Made by a program: the position numbers and the translations under genes. Positions 1 through 5,277 of a DNA stretch of 5,303 nucleotides are shown piece after piece; the stretch's first letter is position 1, and each line of letters starts with the position of its first letter. Location of the stretch: contig CAZAOG010000160.1 in the NCBI GenBank assembly GCA_964486645.1, positions 1 through 5,303 on the forward strand. Reading direction: 5' to 3'. The DNA is from GCA-002790365 sp964486645 (GTDB lineage: Bacteria > Bacteroidota > Ignavibacteria > Ignavibacteriales > Ignavibacteriaceae). The notes beneath the pieces are model-generated. The model was not told the DNA's origin and made no database searches. It was given only the letters and a program-made list of their open reading frames with translations.

Positions 1-294
1 TTGTTTACCTATGTTATAAAGAGTTACAAGCATATCCTGTTAATTAATTTTAACAATCACACTATTGTTCTTTTCTGAAGGGTTTTGTGGAAATAATAAC
101 TGCCGTAAGGCATTATTACAAAGGAGAATACCCCCTCCTGTTTGCAACTTAACTTTTTTTATTAAAATTTCCAATAGCCTGCAACGTTTTTTGTGTTGTT
201 TTTTCTGTCTCGCTGCTTGTTCAAAATAAATGTTATTTTAATTACTGACATTTCTATTGAGTTATTACATTCTTTTTTTTTCGGCTCTTCAAAA
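1..294. other. AT-rich upstream intergenic region with no identified gene
   Basis: I see no convincing gene here. Frame 1 is open from the left edge to a TGA at 76-78 (about 25 codons, ending HTIVLF) and frame 3 to a TAA at 43-45 (ending AYPVN). Either could be the C-terminus of an upstream gene, but neither is long enough to recognise. From about 140 onward the DNA is T-rich and low in complexity. A 68-codon frame with a GTG start (193-399) is made almost wholly of Ile, Leu, Phe and Lys, as expected from translating AT-rich DNA. It also contains the best promoter candidate, so I do not call it a gene. Small hairpins at 38-55, 94-118 and 122-139 are the only visible structure. Confidence 0.6.
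94..118 (+). other. Hairpin with GTAA (GNRA-type) tetraloop
   Basis: TAATAA (94-99) pairs with TTATTA (113-118), and TGCC (101-104) pairs with GGCA (109-112). Only C100 is bulged, and the loop is GTAA, which would be a stable GNRA tetraloop in RNA. It is followed at 122-139 by AGGAG...CTCCT, a second short stem with an 8-nt loop. No T-run follows the first hairpin closely enough to make it a terminator; a T7 run lies at 154-160. The pair could be the 3' end of an upstream transcript, part of an unrecognised RNA, or an intergenic palindrome. It lies upstream of the predicted carAB transcription start, so it is probably not part of that leader. Confidence 0.5.
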
Positions 295-326
295 TTTGTA
301 AATCTTATCAGTTTAATATATATTTG
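295..326 (+). promoter_or_regulatory. Candidate Bacteroidota-type promoter for carAB
   Basis: TTTG at 295-298 is followed, after 20 nt, by TATATTTG at 319-326. This fits the primary-sigma consensus known from Bacteroides and Flavobacterium: a -33 TTTG or TTG element and a -7 TAnnTTTG element about 19-21 nt apart. It is the only such pair I found in the 451 nt before carA. Transcription would start at about 331-335, leaving a leader of roughly 120 nt with the terminator and competing helix described below. The assignment depends on the organism belonging to this group, which is inferred from CarB. In AT-rich DNA some chance matches are expected. Confidence 0.5.
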
Positions 327-362
327 TGCCGAAATTATACAAGAGATTAAAATTTTATATCA

Positions 363-412
363 AGTGTTAAAAATAATTGCCCTCAAAATAAAATTATGAT
401 TTTTAAGCCACT
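363..412 (+). promoter_or_regulatory. Candidate antiterminator helix in the carAB leader
   Basis: TTAAAAAT (367-374) is perfectly complementary to ATTTTTAA (399-406). Directly beside it, AGTG (363-366) pairs with CACT (409-412), leaving G407-C408 as a 2-nt bulge. The resulting 12-bp helix closes a 24-nt loop (375-398). It uses bases 406-412, which are most of the 5' arm of the terminator at 406-432, so the two structures exclude each other. Mutually exclusive helices of this kind are typical of transcription attenuators. The helix is mostly A-U and clearly weaker than the terminator, so it would matter mainly as the RNA emerges. No known PyrR-binding or riboswitch motif is recognisable. Confidence 0.35.
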
Positions 413-455
413 CATTGAGTGGCTATTTTTTTGTAAAAATTTTAACAACCGATGA
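396..455 (+). CDS. Possible leader peptide of the carAB operon (19 aa)
   Basis: The frame reads MIFKPLIEWLFFCKNFNNR, from ATG at 396 to TGA at 453-455. The stop overlaps the carA start codon as ATGA, the same arrangement as carA-carB. The frame runs right through the terminator stem (406-424) and T-tract (426-432), so a ribosome initiating at 396 would cover the terminator's 5' arm. In enterobacterial pyrBI, a translated leader across a U-rich tract and a terminator couples read-through to UTP supply. The layout here would allow the same logic and could also hand ribosomes on to carA. Against it: there is no Shine-Dalgarno sequence, the frame is very short, and because carA begins ATGA a TGA in this frame is automatic. 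This is a functional inference only, with no homology to support it. Confidence 0.3.
   Translation: MIFKPLIEWLFFCKNFNNR
406..432 (+). terminator. Intrinsic terminator just upstream of carA, possible attenuator
   Basis: AGCCACTCA (406-414) and TGAGTGGCT (416-424) are perfect complements. Allowing a 3-nt loop, this forms an 8-bp GC-containing stem, AGCCACTC/GAGTGGCT. After a single A comes a run of seven T (426-432). This is a textbook rho-independent terminator acting on the + strand; there is no upstream A-run that would make it bidirectional. It ends 19 nt before the carA ATG, so the carA transcript must either start within those few bases or read through it. With a promoter candidate at 295-326 and a competing helix at 363-412, regulated read-through is the simpler reading. 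The alternative is the end of an unrelated upstream transcript with an unseen carA promoter overlapping it. Confidence 0.8.
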
Positions 456-1522
456 ATTATAAAAAAGCAAAATTAGTCTTAAATGACGGAAGCGAATACG
501 TAGGTAAAAGTTTCGGCTATGAAACCAATACTAACGGCGAGGTGGTTTTTAATACCGGAATGGTGGGGTACCCGGAAACTTTAACCGACCCATCTTATAG
601 GGGACAAATTTTAACGATGACTTTCCCGCTAATCGGTAATTACGGGGTGCCTGACAAAGATATAGAAAACGGACTGTTAAAATATTTTGAATCCGATAAT
701 ATTCACTGCAGGGGGCTGATCGTATCCGGATATTCCGAAAACTATTCGCACTGGAATGCGGTTCGTTCACTTTCTGACTGGCTTAAGGAAGAAAAAATTC
801 CCGCTGTCTTCGGAATAGACACGCGCAAACTCACGCGTAAATTAAGAGAAAGCGGAACGATGCCCGGTAAGATTATTATCAACAATAAAAAGAAAATTGA
901 TTTTGAAAATATCGATGAACTTGACCTTGTCTCTCAAGTAAGCGTTAAAAAACCTGTCGAATATAAAAAGGGCAAAACAAAAGTCATACTTGTGGACTGC
1001 GGTACGAAGAACAACATCATTCAAGCATTTCTTAAAAGAGATATAACCGTTTTAAGAGTACCTCACGATTATAATTTCTTAAATGAAGAAACCGACGGAA
1101 TAATAATCTCAAACGGACCCGGCAACCCTAAAATATGTAAGGAAACAATAAAAAACGTCCGCAAGGCTGTTAAAAAAGAAATCCCCATTTTGGGTGTTTG
1201 CTTGGGCAGTCAAATTATTGCATTGGCGGTGGGTGCCGATACGTACAAATTAAAGTACGGACACCGCGGTCATAACCAACCCTGCAACGAATTGGGAACA
1301 AGAAAATGTTACATAACTTCTCAGAATCACGGTTACGCTGTCGATACGGATTCACTGCCGATGGATTGGAGGGAATGGTTTGTTAATGAAAACGACGGAA
1401 CGAACGAGGGAATAATTCATATTTCAAAACCGTTTTTTGCTGCACAATTTCACCCGGAGGCATCACCCGGACCGGATGACACGGAATTTATTTTTGACCT
1501 ATTCCTGAGGGCGTTGAAATGA
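452..1522 (+). CDS. carA: Carbamoyl phosphate synthetase, small (glutaminase) subunit
   Basis: CarA hydrolyses glutamine and channels the ammonia to CarB for carbamoyl phosphate synthesis, the cytoplasmic step feeding pyrimidines and arginine. The protein has 356 residues; E. coli CarA has 382. Residues 1-150 form the CarA-specific N-terminal domain (NTGMVGYPETLTDPSY at 34-49). Residues 175-356 form a class I glutamine amidotransferase domain: SNGPGNP (220-226), the nucleophile elbow GVCLGSQ with Cys250, NHGYAVD (292-298), and FHPEASPGP with His334 and Glu336, completing the triad. Ser253 replaces the His usual in E. coli (GICLGHQ). The ATG at 452 puts the N-terminus where the family begins. 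No Shine-Dalgarno sequence precedes it, as is common in Bacteroidota. The stop overlaps the carB start by four bases (ATGA). Expression may be controlled by the terminator ending 19 nt upstream. Confidence 0.97.
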   Translation: MNYKKAKLVLNDGSEYVGKSFGYETNTNGEVVFNTGMVGYPETLTDPSYRGQILTMTFPLIGNYGVPDKDIENGLLKYFESDNIHCRGLIVSGYSENYSHWNAVRSLSDWLKEEKIPAVFGIDTRKLTRKLRESGTMPGKIIINNKKKIDFENIDELDLVSQVSVKKPVEYKKGKTKVILVDCGTKNNIIQAFLKRDITVLRVPHDYNFLNEETDGIIISNGPGNPKICKETIKNVRKAVKKEIPILGVCLGSQIIALAVGADTYKLKYGHRGHNQPCNELGTRKCYITSQNHGYAVDTDSLPMDWREWFVNENDGTNEGIIHISKPFFAAQFHPEASPGPDDTEFIFDLFLRALK

Positions 1523-4500
1523 TAAAAAAAGGTAAACCGAAGAAAGTATTAATTTTAGGTTCGGGCGCGCTGCAAATAGGGCAGGCGGGCGAATTCGATT
1601 ACTCCGGCAGCCAGGCAATTAAAGCGCTTAAAGAAGACGGTATAAGCACCGTGCTTATAAATCCGAATATCGCTACAATCCAAACTTCCTCCGACTTTGC
1701 CGACAAAGTTTATTTCGTTCCCATCAAAACAAACTTTGTAAAAAGAATAATTAAAAAAGAAAAACCCGACAGCATTCTTCTGCAATTCGGCGGACAAACC
1801 GCGCTTAACGTGGGTGTCGATCTTCATAAAAAAGGGATATTAAAAAGAAACGGTGTTAAAATATTAGGCACGCCCGTAGAAACAATCCAAGATACCGAAG
1901 ACAGATTGCGGTTCGACAAAAAAGTAAAAGAAGCGGGATTTAAAACCGCAATCAGCAGAACCGCAAAAAACACCGACGAGGCAATTGCAGCCGCCGAAAA
2001 AATAGGTTTCCCCGTTATGGTCCGTATTGCATACGCGCTCGGCGGACTCGGTTCGGGAATTGTAAAAAACAGAAAGGAATTAATAGAAAAAGCCGAAAAA
2101 GCATTCCGGTTTACAAATCAAATTTTAATTGAAGAATCTCTTTACGGCTGGAAGGAAGTGGAATACGAAATTGTCAGGGATAAGCACAACAACTGCATTA
2201 CCATTTGCTCTATGGAAAATGTTGACCCGATGGGCATCCACACGGGGGACAGCGTGGTTATCGCACCGGTGCAGACACTTTCGGCAACGGAAAATTTCAA
2301 ACTCAGGTCAATAGGAATAAAACTCATCCGACATCTTGGAGTAATTGGCGAGTGCAATATTCAATACGCCCTTGATCCGAATTCCGATGATTACAGAATT
2401 ATCGAAGTAAACGCAAGGTTAAGCAGAAGTTCGGCGCTGGCTTCCAAAGCAACCGGCTATCCGCTGGCATTTATTGCCACAAAACTTGCCATAGGCTATG
2501 CCTTAAACGAAGTGGAAAATATCATTACAAAAGAAACTTCCGCGTGCTTTGAACCTGCATTGGATTACGTCGCACTAAAATTCCCTCGATGGGATTTGCA
2601 AAAATTCAGACAGGTAAATACCCGCATCGGTTCGGAAATGAAATCCGTAGGCGAAGTTATGGCGCTGGGCAGATCATTCGAAGAAGTACTTCAAAAAGCC
2701 ATTAGAATGCTTGATATCGGTTTGAAAGGATTTGATTCAAACAGCAGCCCATTTAAAAATTTAGACGAAGAATTAGCCGTGCCTACGGATAAAAGAATAT
2801 TTGCAATCGCAAAGGCGCTGGCAATAGGCTACACTGTTGAAAGGATCCACAAGCTTACCAAAATAAACAAGTGGTTCCTTTTTAAGATGAAAAACATAGT
2901 TGAAACCGAAAGAAAAATAAAGAAAAAACCCCTCAACAAAATTGATTTTGCTTTGATGACCGAGGCAAAAAGAAACGGGTTTTCCGATTTACAATTAGCA
3001 AAGCTTACAAACTCCAGCGAATTCGAGGTGAGAAGATACAGGAAATCTTTGAATGTAATTCCCGTTGTTAAACAAATTGACACGCTCGCGGCGGAATTTC
3101 CGGCACAGACCAATTATTTGTATTTAACATATCACGGTGACGAGAACGACATACCTCTTCCGACCGAAAATCAAATTGTCGTGCTCGGCAGCGGTTCTTA
3201 CCGCATCGGTTCTTCGGTTGAGTTTGACTGGTGCTGCGTAAATGCGGTAATGACTCTCAATAAATTGAACTACCGTACAATAATGATAAACTACAATCCG
3301 GAAACGGTAAGCACGGATTACGATATTTGCGATAAGCTTTATTTTGAAGAACTTTCGTTTGAAAGAATTCTTGACATTTACGATAAAGAGCTTCCCGAAG
3401 GGGTTATCATTTCCATGGGCGGACAAATACCGAATAATCTTGCAATGAAATTGCATAACGTTGACATTCCGATATTGGGTACTTCCCCCGACGACATTGA
3501 CAATGCTGAGAACAGGAATAAATTTTCACAAATACTCGATAACCTAAAAGTTAACCAACCCGATTGGAAAGAGCTTACAAGCTTAAGCAAAGCCAAAGCG
3601 TTTGCAAAAAGAGTCGGTTACCCCGTGCTTATAAGACCGAGTTACGTTTTAAGCGGCGCGGCAATGAGTGTGGTAATAAACGACAAACACCTGGAGAGAT
3701 ATTTAAAAAAAGCAGCCGAGATAAGCAAAGAACACCCGATAGTTATAAGCAAATTTATTCTTGATGCCAAAGAAATTGATGTTGATGCCGTTGCCGAAAA
3801 CGGTAAGCTGTTCTGTTACGCAATTTCGGAACACGTTGAAAATGCCGGGGTTCATTCCGGCGATGCAACAATCGTACTGCCTCCGCAGCGGACTTATCTT
3901 GAAACAATGAGACGTGTAAAAATCGTTACCAAAGAAATTGCAGAAGCGTTAAAAATTACGGGACCGTTTAACATACAGTTTATTGCAAAAGACAATGAAG
4001 TAAAAGTAATTGAATGCAACCTTAGAGCTTCGAGAAGTTTTCCGTTTGTTTCCAAGGTGTTAAAGGTTAATTTTATCGACATTGCCACAAAGCTGATGCT
4101 CGGCGAAAAAGTCCCGAAAATCGGCAAGTCTTCTTTCGATGTGGATTATGTGGGGGTTAAAGCATCCCAATTTTCGTTCTCACGTCTCAAAGGTTCCGAT
4201 CCCGTAGTAGGTGTTGAAATGGCATCTACGGGAGAAGTTGCTTGCATGGGGGATGATTTTAACGAAGCTTTTCTGAAAAGCGTTCTTTCAACAGGGCTGG
4301 GAATTCCGAATAAAGCCGTGATGCTGTCAACAGGTAATTTAAAAGAAAAAGCCCTGCTGCTGCCGGTAACAAAAAAATTATACGAAATGGGATTAAAATT
4401 TTACGCCACAAAAGGCACTGCGGATTTTTTAAAAGCAAACGGAATGGAAGCAACCGTTCTTCACTGGCCGCTGGAGAAGAAAGAACCCAACGTCCTTACA

Positions 4501-4713
4501 TATCTGAACGACGGTAAAATTGATTTGGTGATTAACATTCCAAAGGGAACCAATCTAAAAGAAATTAAAAGCGATTATATGATCAGAAGAAAATCCATTG
4601 ATTTGAATATCAACCTGATAAACAACGTTCAACTTGCCGACCGTTTTGTTAAAGCACTTTCCCGCTACAAAGAAGACGACTTGGCGGTTAAAAGCTGGGA
4701 CGAGTATAATTAA
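1519..4713 (+). CDS. carB: Carbamoyl phosphate synthetase, large subunit
   Basis: CarB makes carbamoyl phosphate from bicarbonate, ammonia supplied by CarA, and two ATP. At 1064 residues it is near full family length (E. coli 1073). The layout is: carboxyphosphate ATP-grasp half, about 1-400 (GSGALQIGQAGEFDYSG at 14-30, Arg129, and metal ligands Glu296 and Asn298 in EVNARLSR); linker/oligomerisation region, about 400-548; carbamoyl-phosphate ATP-grasp half, about 551-930 (GSGSYRIGSSVEFDW at 557-571; Glu832 and Asn834 in ECNLRASRS); MGS-type regulatory domain, about 935-1064. Both catalytic halves look intact. In the regulatory region Thr964, Thr967 and Asn1006 match E. coli UMP/IMP contacts, but Trp983 and Pro1008 replace Lys993 and Thr1017, and Ala882 replaces ornithine ligand Glu892. 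The protein resembles Bacteroides CarB. A weak SD-like GAGGG (1507-1511) lies 7 nt before the ATG, inside carA; the ATGA overlap suggests translational coupling and balanced subunit synthesis. Confidence 0.98.
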   Translation: MIKKGKPKKVLILGSGALQIGQAGEFDYSGSQAIKALKEDGISTVLINPNIATIQTSSDFADKVYFVPIKTNFVKRIIKKEKPDSILLQFGGQTALNVGVDLHKKGILKRNGVKILGTPVETIQDTEDRLRFDKKVKEAGFKTAISRTAKNTDEAIAAAEKIGFPVMVRIAYALGGLGSGIVKNRKELIEKAEKAFRFTNQILIEESLYGWKEVEYEIVRDKHNNCITICSMENVDPMGIHTGDSVVIAPVQTLSATENFKLRSIGIKLIRHLGVIGECNIQYALDPNSDDYRIIEVNARLSRSSALASKATGYPLAFIATKLAIGYALNEVENIITKETSACFEPALDYVALKFPRWDLQKFRQVNTRIGSEMKSVGEVMALGRSFEEVLQKAIRMLDIGLKGFDSNSSPFKNLDEELAVPTDKRIFAIAKALAIGYTVERIHKLTKINKWFLFKMKNIVETERKIKKKPLNKIDFALMTEAKRNGFSDLQLAKLTNSSEFEVRRYRKSLNVIPVVKQIDTLAAEFPAQTNYLYLTYHGDENDIPLPTENQIVVLGSGSYRIGSSVEFDWCCVNAVMTLNKLNYRTIMINYNPETVSTDYDICDKLYFEELSFERILDIYDKELPEGVIISMGGQIPNNLAMKLHNVDIPILGTSPDDIDNAENRNKFSQILDNLKVNQPDWKELTSLSKAKAFAKRVGYPVLIRPSYVLSGAAMSVVINDKHLERYLKKAAEISKEHPIVISKFILDAKEIDVDAVAENGKLFCYAISEHVENAGVHSGDATIVLPPQRTYLETMRRVKIVTKEIAEALKITGPFNIQFIAKDNEVKVIECNLRASRSFPFVSKVLKVNFIDIATKLMLGEKVPKIGKSSFDVDYVGVKASQFSFSRLKGSDPVVGVEMASTGEVACMGDDFNEAFLKSVLSTGLGIPNKAVMLSTGNLKEKALLLPVTKKLYEMGLKFYATKGTADFLKANGMEATVLHWPLEKKEPNVLTYLNDGKIDLVINIPKGTNLKEIKSDYMIRRKSIDLNINLINNVQLADRFVKALSRYKEDDLAVKSWDEYN

Positions 4714-4829
4714 AGTGTGACTTAAAGCAGGCTTACCAAGGGTATTTCTACCGGAAAAACCAATTAATAATTTTTTTGCTTTTTTTATCCCGTCGACTAA
4801 AAAGGCTTTCTTAAAAACAAGTATTATTG
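4714..4829. other. Region after carB with T-tracts but no clear terminator
   Basis: No gene is visible. The only hairpins close to the carB stop are tiny: AAGT/ACTT at 4713-4723 and GGTA-TTTC-TACC at 4741-4752. Two T7 runs follow (4771-4777 and 4780-4786), the first 18 nt after the second stem, which is too far for a standard intrinsic terminator. TTTTT (4780-4784) could pair with AAAAA (4799-4803) around GTCGAC, but only with A-T pairs. carAB transcripts may end here by another route or run on to the stronger hairpin at 4878-4918. Confidence 0.5.
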
Positions 4830-4999
4830 TTAACCAACGATTTTAGAGGTTGCGTGAAAACTCATAAATTAAATTAACCCACAGACCTGCCTACCGTACA
4901 GGCAGGTTTATCTGTGGGATTATGACGTAAAAACAAATTTCTCTGAACTGCTTCAGCATTTTTTTTATTTTTCACATTGCCTCTAAATCGGTGGGTTAA
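4830..4999. mobile_element. MITE-like 170-bp element with imperfect terminal inverted repeats
   Basis: The left end (4830-4860) begins TTAACCAACGATTTTAGAGG and ends GTGAAAA. The right end (4968-4999), read on the minus strand, begins TTAACCCACCGATTTAGAGG and ends GTGAAAAA. Aligned, they agree at 25 of 30 columns with two single-base gaps; the differences cluster in a central 4-nt block (TTGC against CAAT). The interior has no reading frame of note and contains the strong hairpin at 4878-4918. Short length, matched inverted ends and no transposase suggest a non-autonomous miniature transposable element or the collapsed ends of an insertion sequence. No clean target-site duplication is seen: TTATTG occurs just left (4824-4829) and again at 5006-5011, but the right copy is six bases off the repeat end. 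The family is not identified. Confidence 0.45.
4878..4918. repeat. Strong compound hairpin (REP-like palindrome)
   Basis: The outer stem CCCACAG (4878-4884) pairs with CTGTGGG (4912-4918). The inner stem ACCTGCCT (4885-4892) pairs perfectly with AGGCAGGT (4900-4907). The loop is ACCGTAC, and TTAT (4908-4911) is bulged on the 3' side. Fifteen base pairs, mostly G-C, in otherwise AT-rich DNA make this the most stable structure in the window. No T-run follows on either strand, so it is not a classic terminator, though it could protect the 3' end of a carAB transcript. Inner palindromes of the ACCTGCCT/AGGCAGGT type strike me as dispersed intergenic repeats in related genomes; this is an impression, not a search result. 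Confidence 0.75.
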
Positions 5000-5024
5000 T
5001 AAAATTTATTGCATTGGAAATTAA

Positions 5025-5044
5025 CTTCGGGATTTATCCCGAAG
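5025..5044. repeat. Short perfect palindrome CTTCGGGAT/ATCCCGAAG
   Basis: CTTCGGGAT (5025-5033) and ATCCCGAAG (5036-5044) are perfect complements separated by TT. The likely RNA form is an 8-bp stem with a TTTA loop. There is no T-run after it on either strand, so terminator function is doubtful. It is one of several independent GC-rich palindromes in this intergenic region and is probably a dispersed intergenic repeat rather than a gene-specific signal. Confidence 0.6.
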
Positions 5045-5207
5045 ACCAAGCAAACACACAAAATACCCGAACCGGTTTGAATGTTTATGCAGAAGTGCAG
5101 GTGGTTCTTTTGCTCTTATTTGCAAGCAGCTTTTTGTTATTATGAGTTTCCCAAATTATATACAGTTATATTTTTGTTGATGTTCTTGCCTACACTTTTT
5201 TTTCTAA

Positions 5208-5226
5208 AACAGGTTAAAAACCTGTT
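5208..5226. repeat. Inverted repeat AACAGGTT-AAA-AACCTGTT
   Basis: AACAGGTT (5208-5215) and AACCTGTT (5219-5226) form a perfect 8-bp stem around AAA. On the minus strand the stem is followed by TTTT, so it could be a weak terminator for a gene converging from the right. On the plus strand it is followed by AAAA and then T-rich DNA. A symmetric 19-bp site could equally be an operator. No flanking gene is visible to decide between these. Confidence 0.45.
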
Positions 5227-5250
5227 AAAAATTATTTGGTTTTTATTTTT

Positions 5251-5277
5251 CCAACGGCTGAAGAGACTGTGTGAAAA
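5251..5277 (+). repeat. Third copy of the terminal repeat, possible element end
   Basis: Positions 5251-5277 start CCAACG, contain AGAG, and end TGTGTGAAAA. They match 4834-4860, the left terminal repeat of the MITE-like block, at 20 of 27 positions without gaps and in the same orientation. The conserved core is AGAG-RY-TG-Y-GTGAAAA, in which all differences are transitions. Outside this unit the two sequences diverge. This is what the end of a related insertion element would look like; the rest would lie beyond the right edge. It may instead be a relic or a chance similarity in AT-rich DNA. Confidence 0.4.

Noticed and set aside
119..160. AAAGGAG at 120-126 as a ribosome binding site
   Set aside because: No ATG or GTG follows at suitable spacing, and the only TTG-started frame is a few codons long; it is better explained as the 5' arm of the 122-139 stem.
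193..399. 68-codon plus-strand frame (GTG start) before carA
   Set aside because: Ile/Leu/Phe/Lys-rich product of AT-rich DNA, no domain, no ribosome binding site, and the best promoter candidate for carAB lies inside it. Its ATGA overlap with the leader frame keeps a small doubt.
363..432. PyrR-binding leader or a known riboswitch before carA
   Set aside because: No PyrR anti-antiterminator loop or known aptamer motif could be recognised; only the generic terminator/competing-helix layout is supported.
549..4453. Several frames of 60-110 codons on both strands inside carA and carB
   Set aside because: They lie wholly within the two well-supported genes in other frames, and none shows recognisable motifs.
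4741..4786. Intrinsic terminator for carAB (GGTA-TTTC-TACC plus T-runs)
   Set aside because: The stem is only 4 bp and the T7 runs begin 18 nt after it, so it does not meet the usual pattern.
4824..5011. TTATTG direct repeats as a target-site duplication of the MITE-like element
   Set aside because: The left copy abuts the repeat end but the right copy is offset by six bases, so it may be chance in AT-rich DNA.
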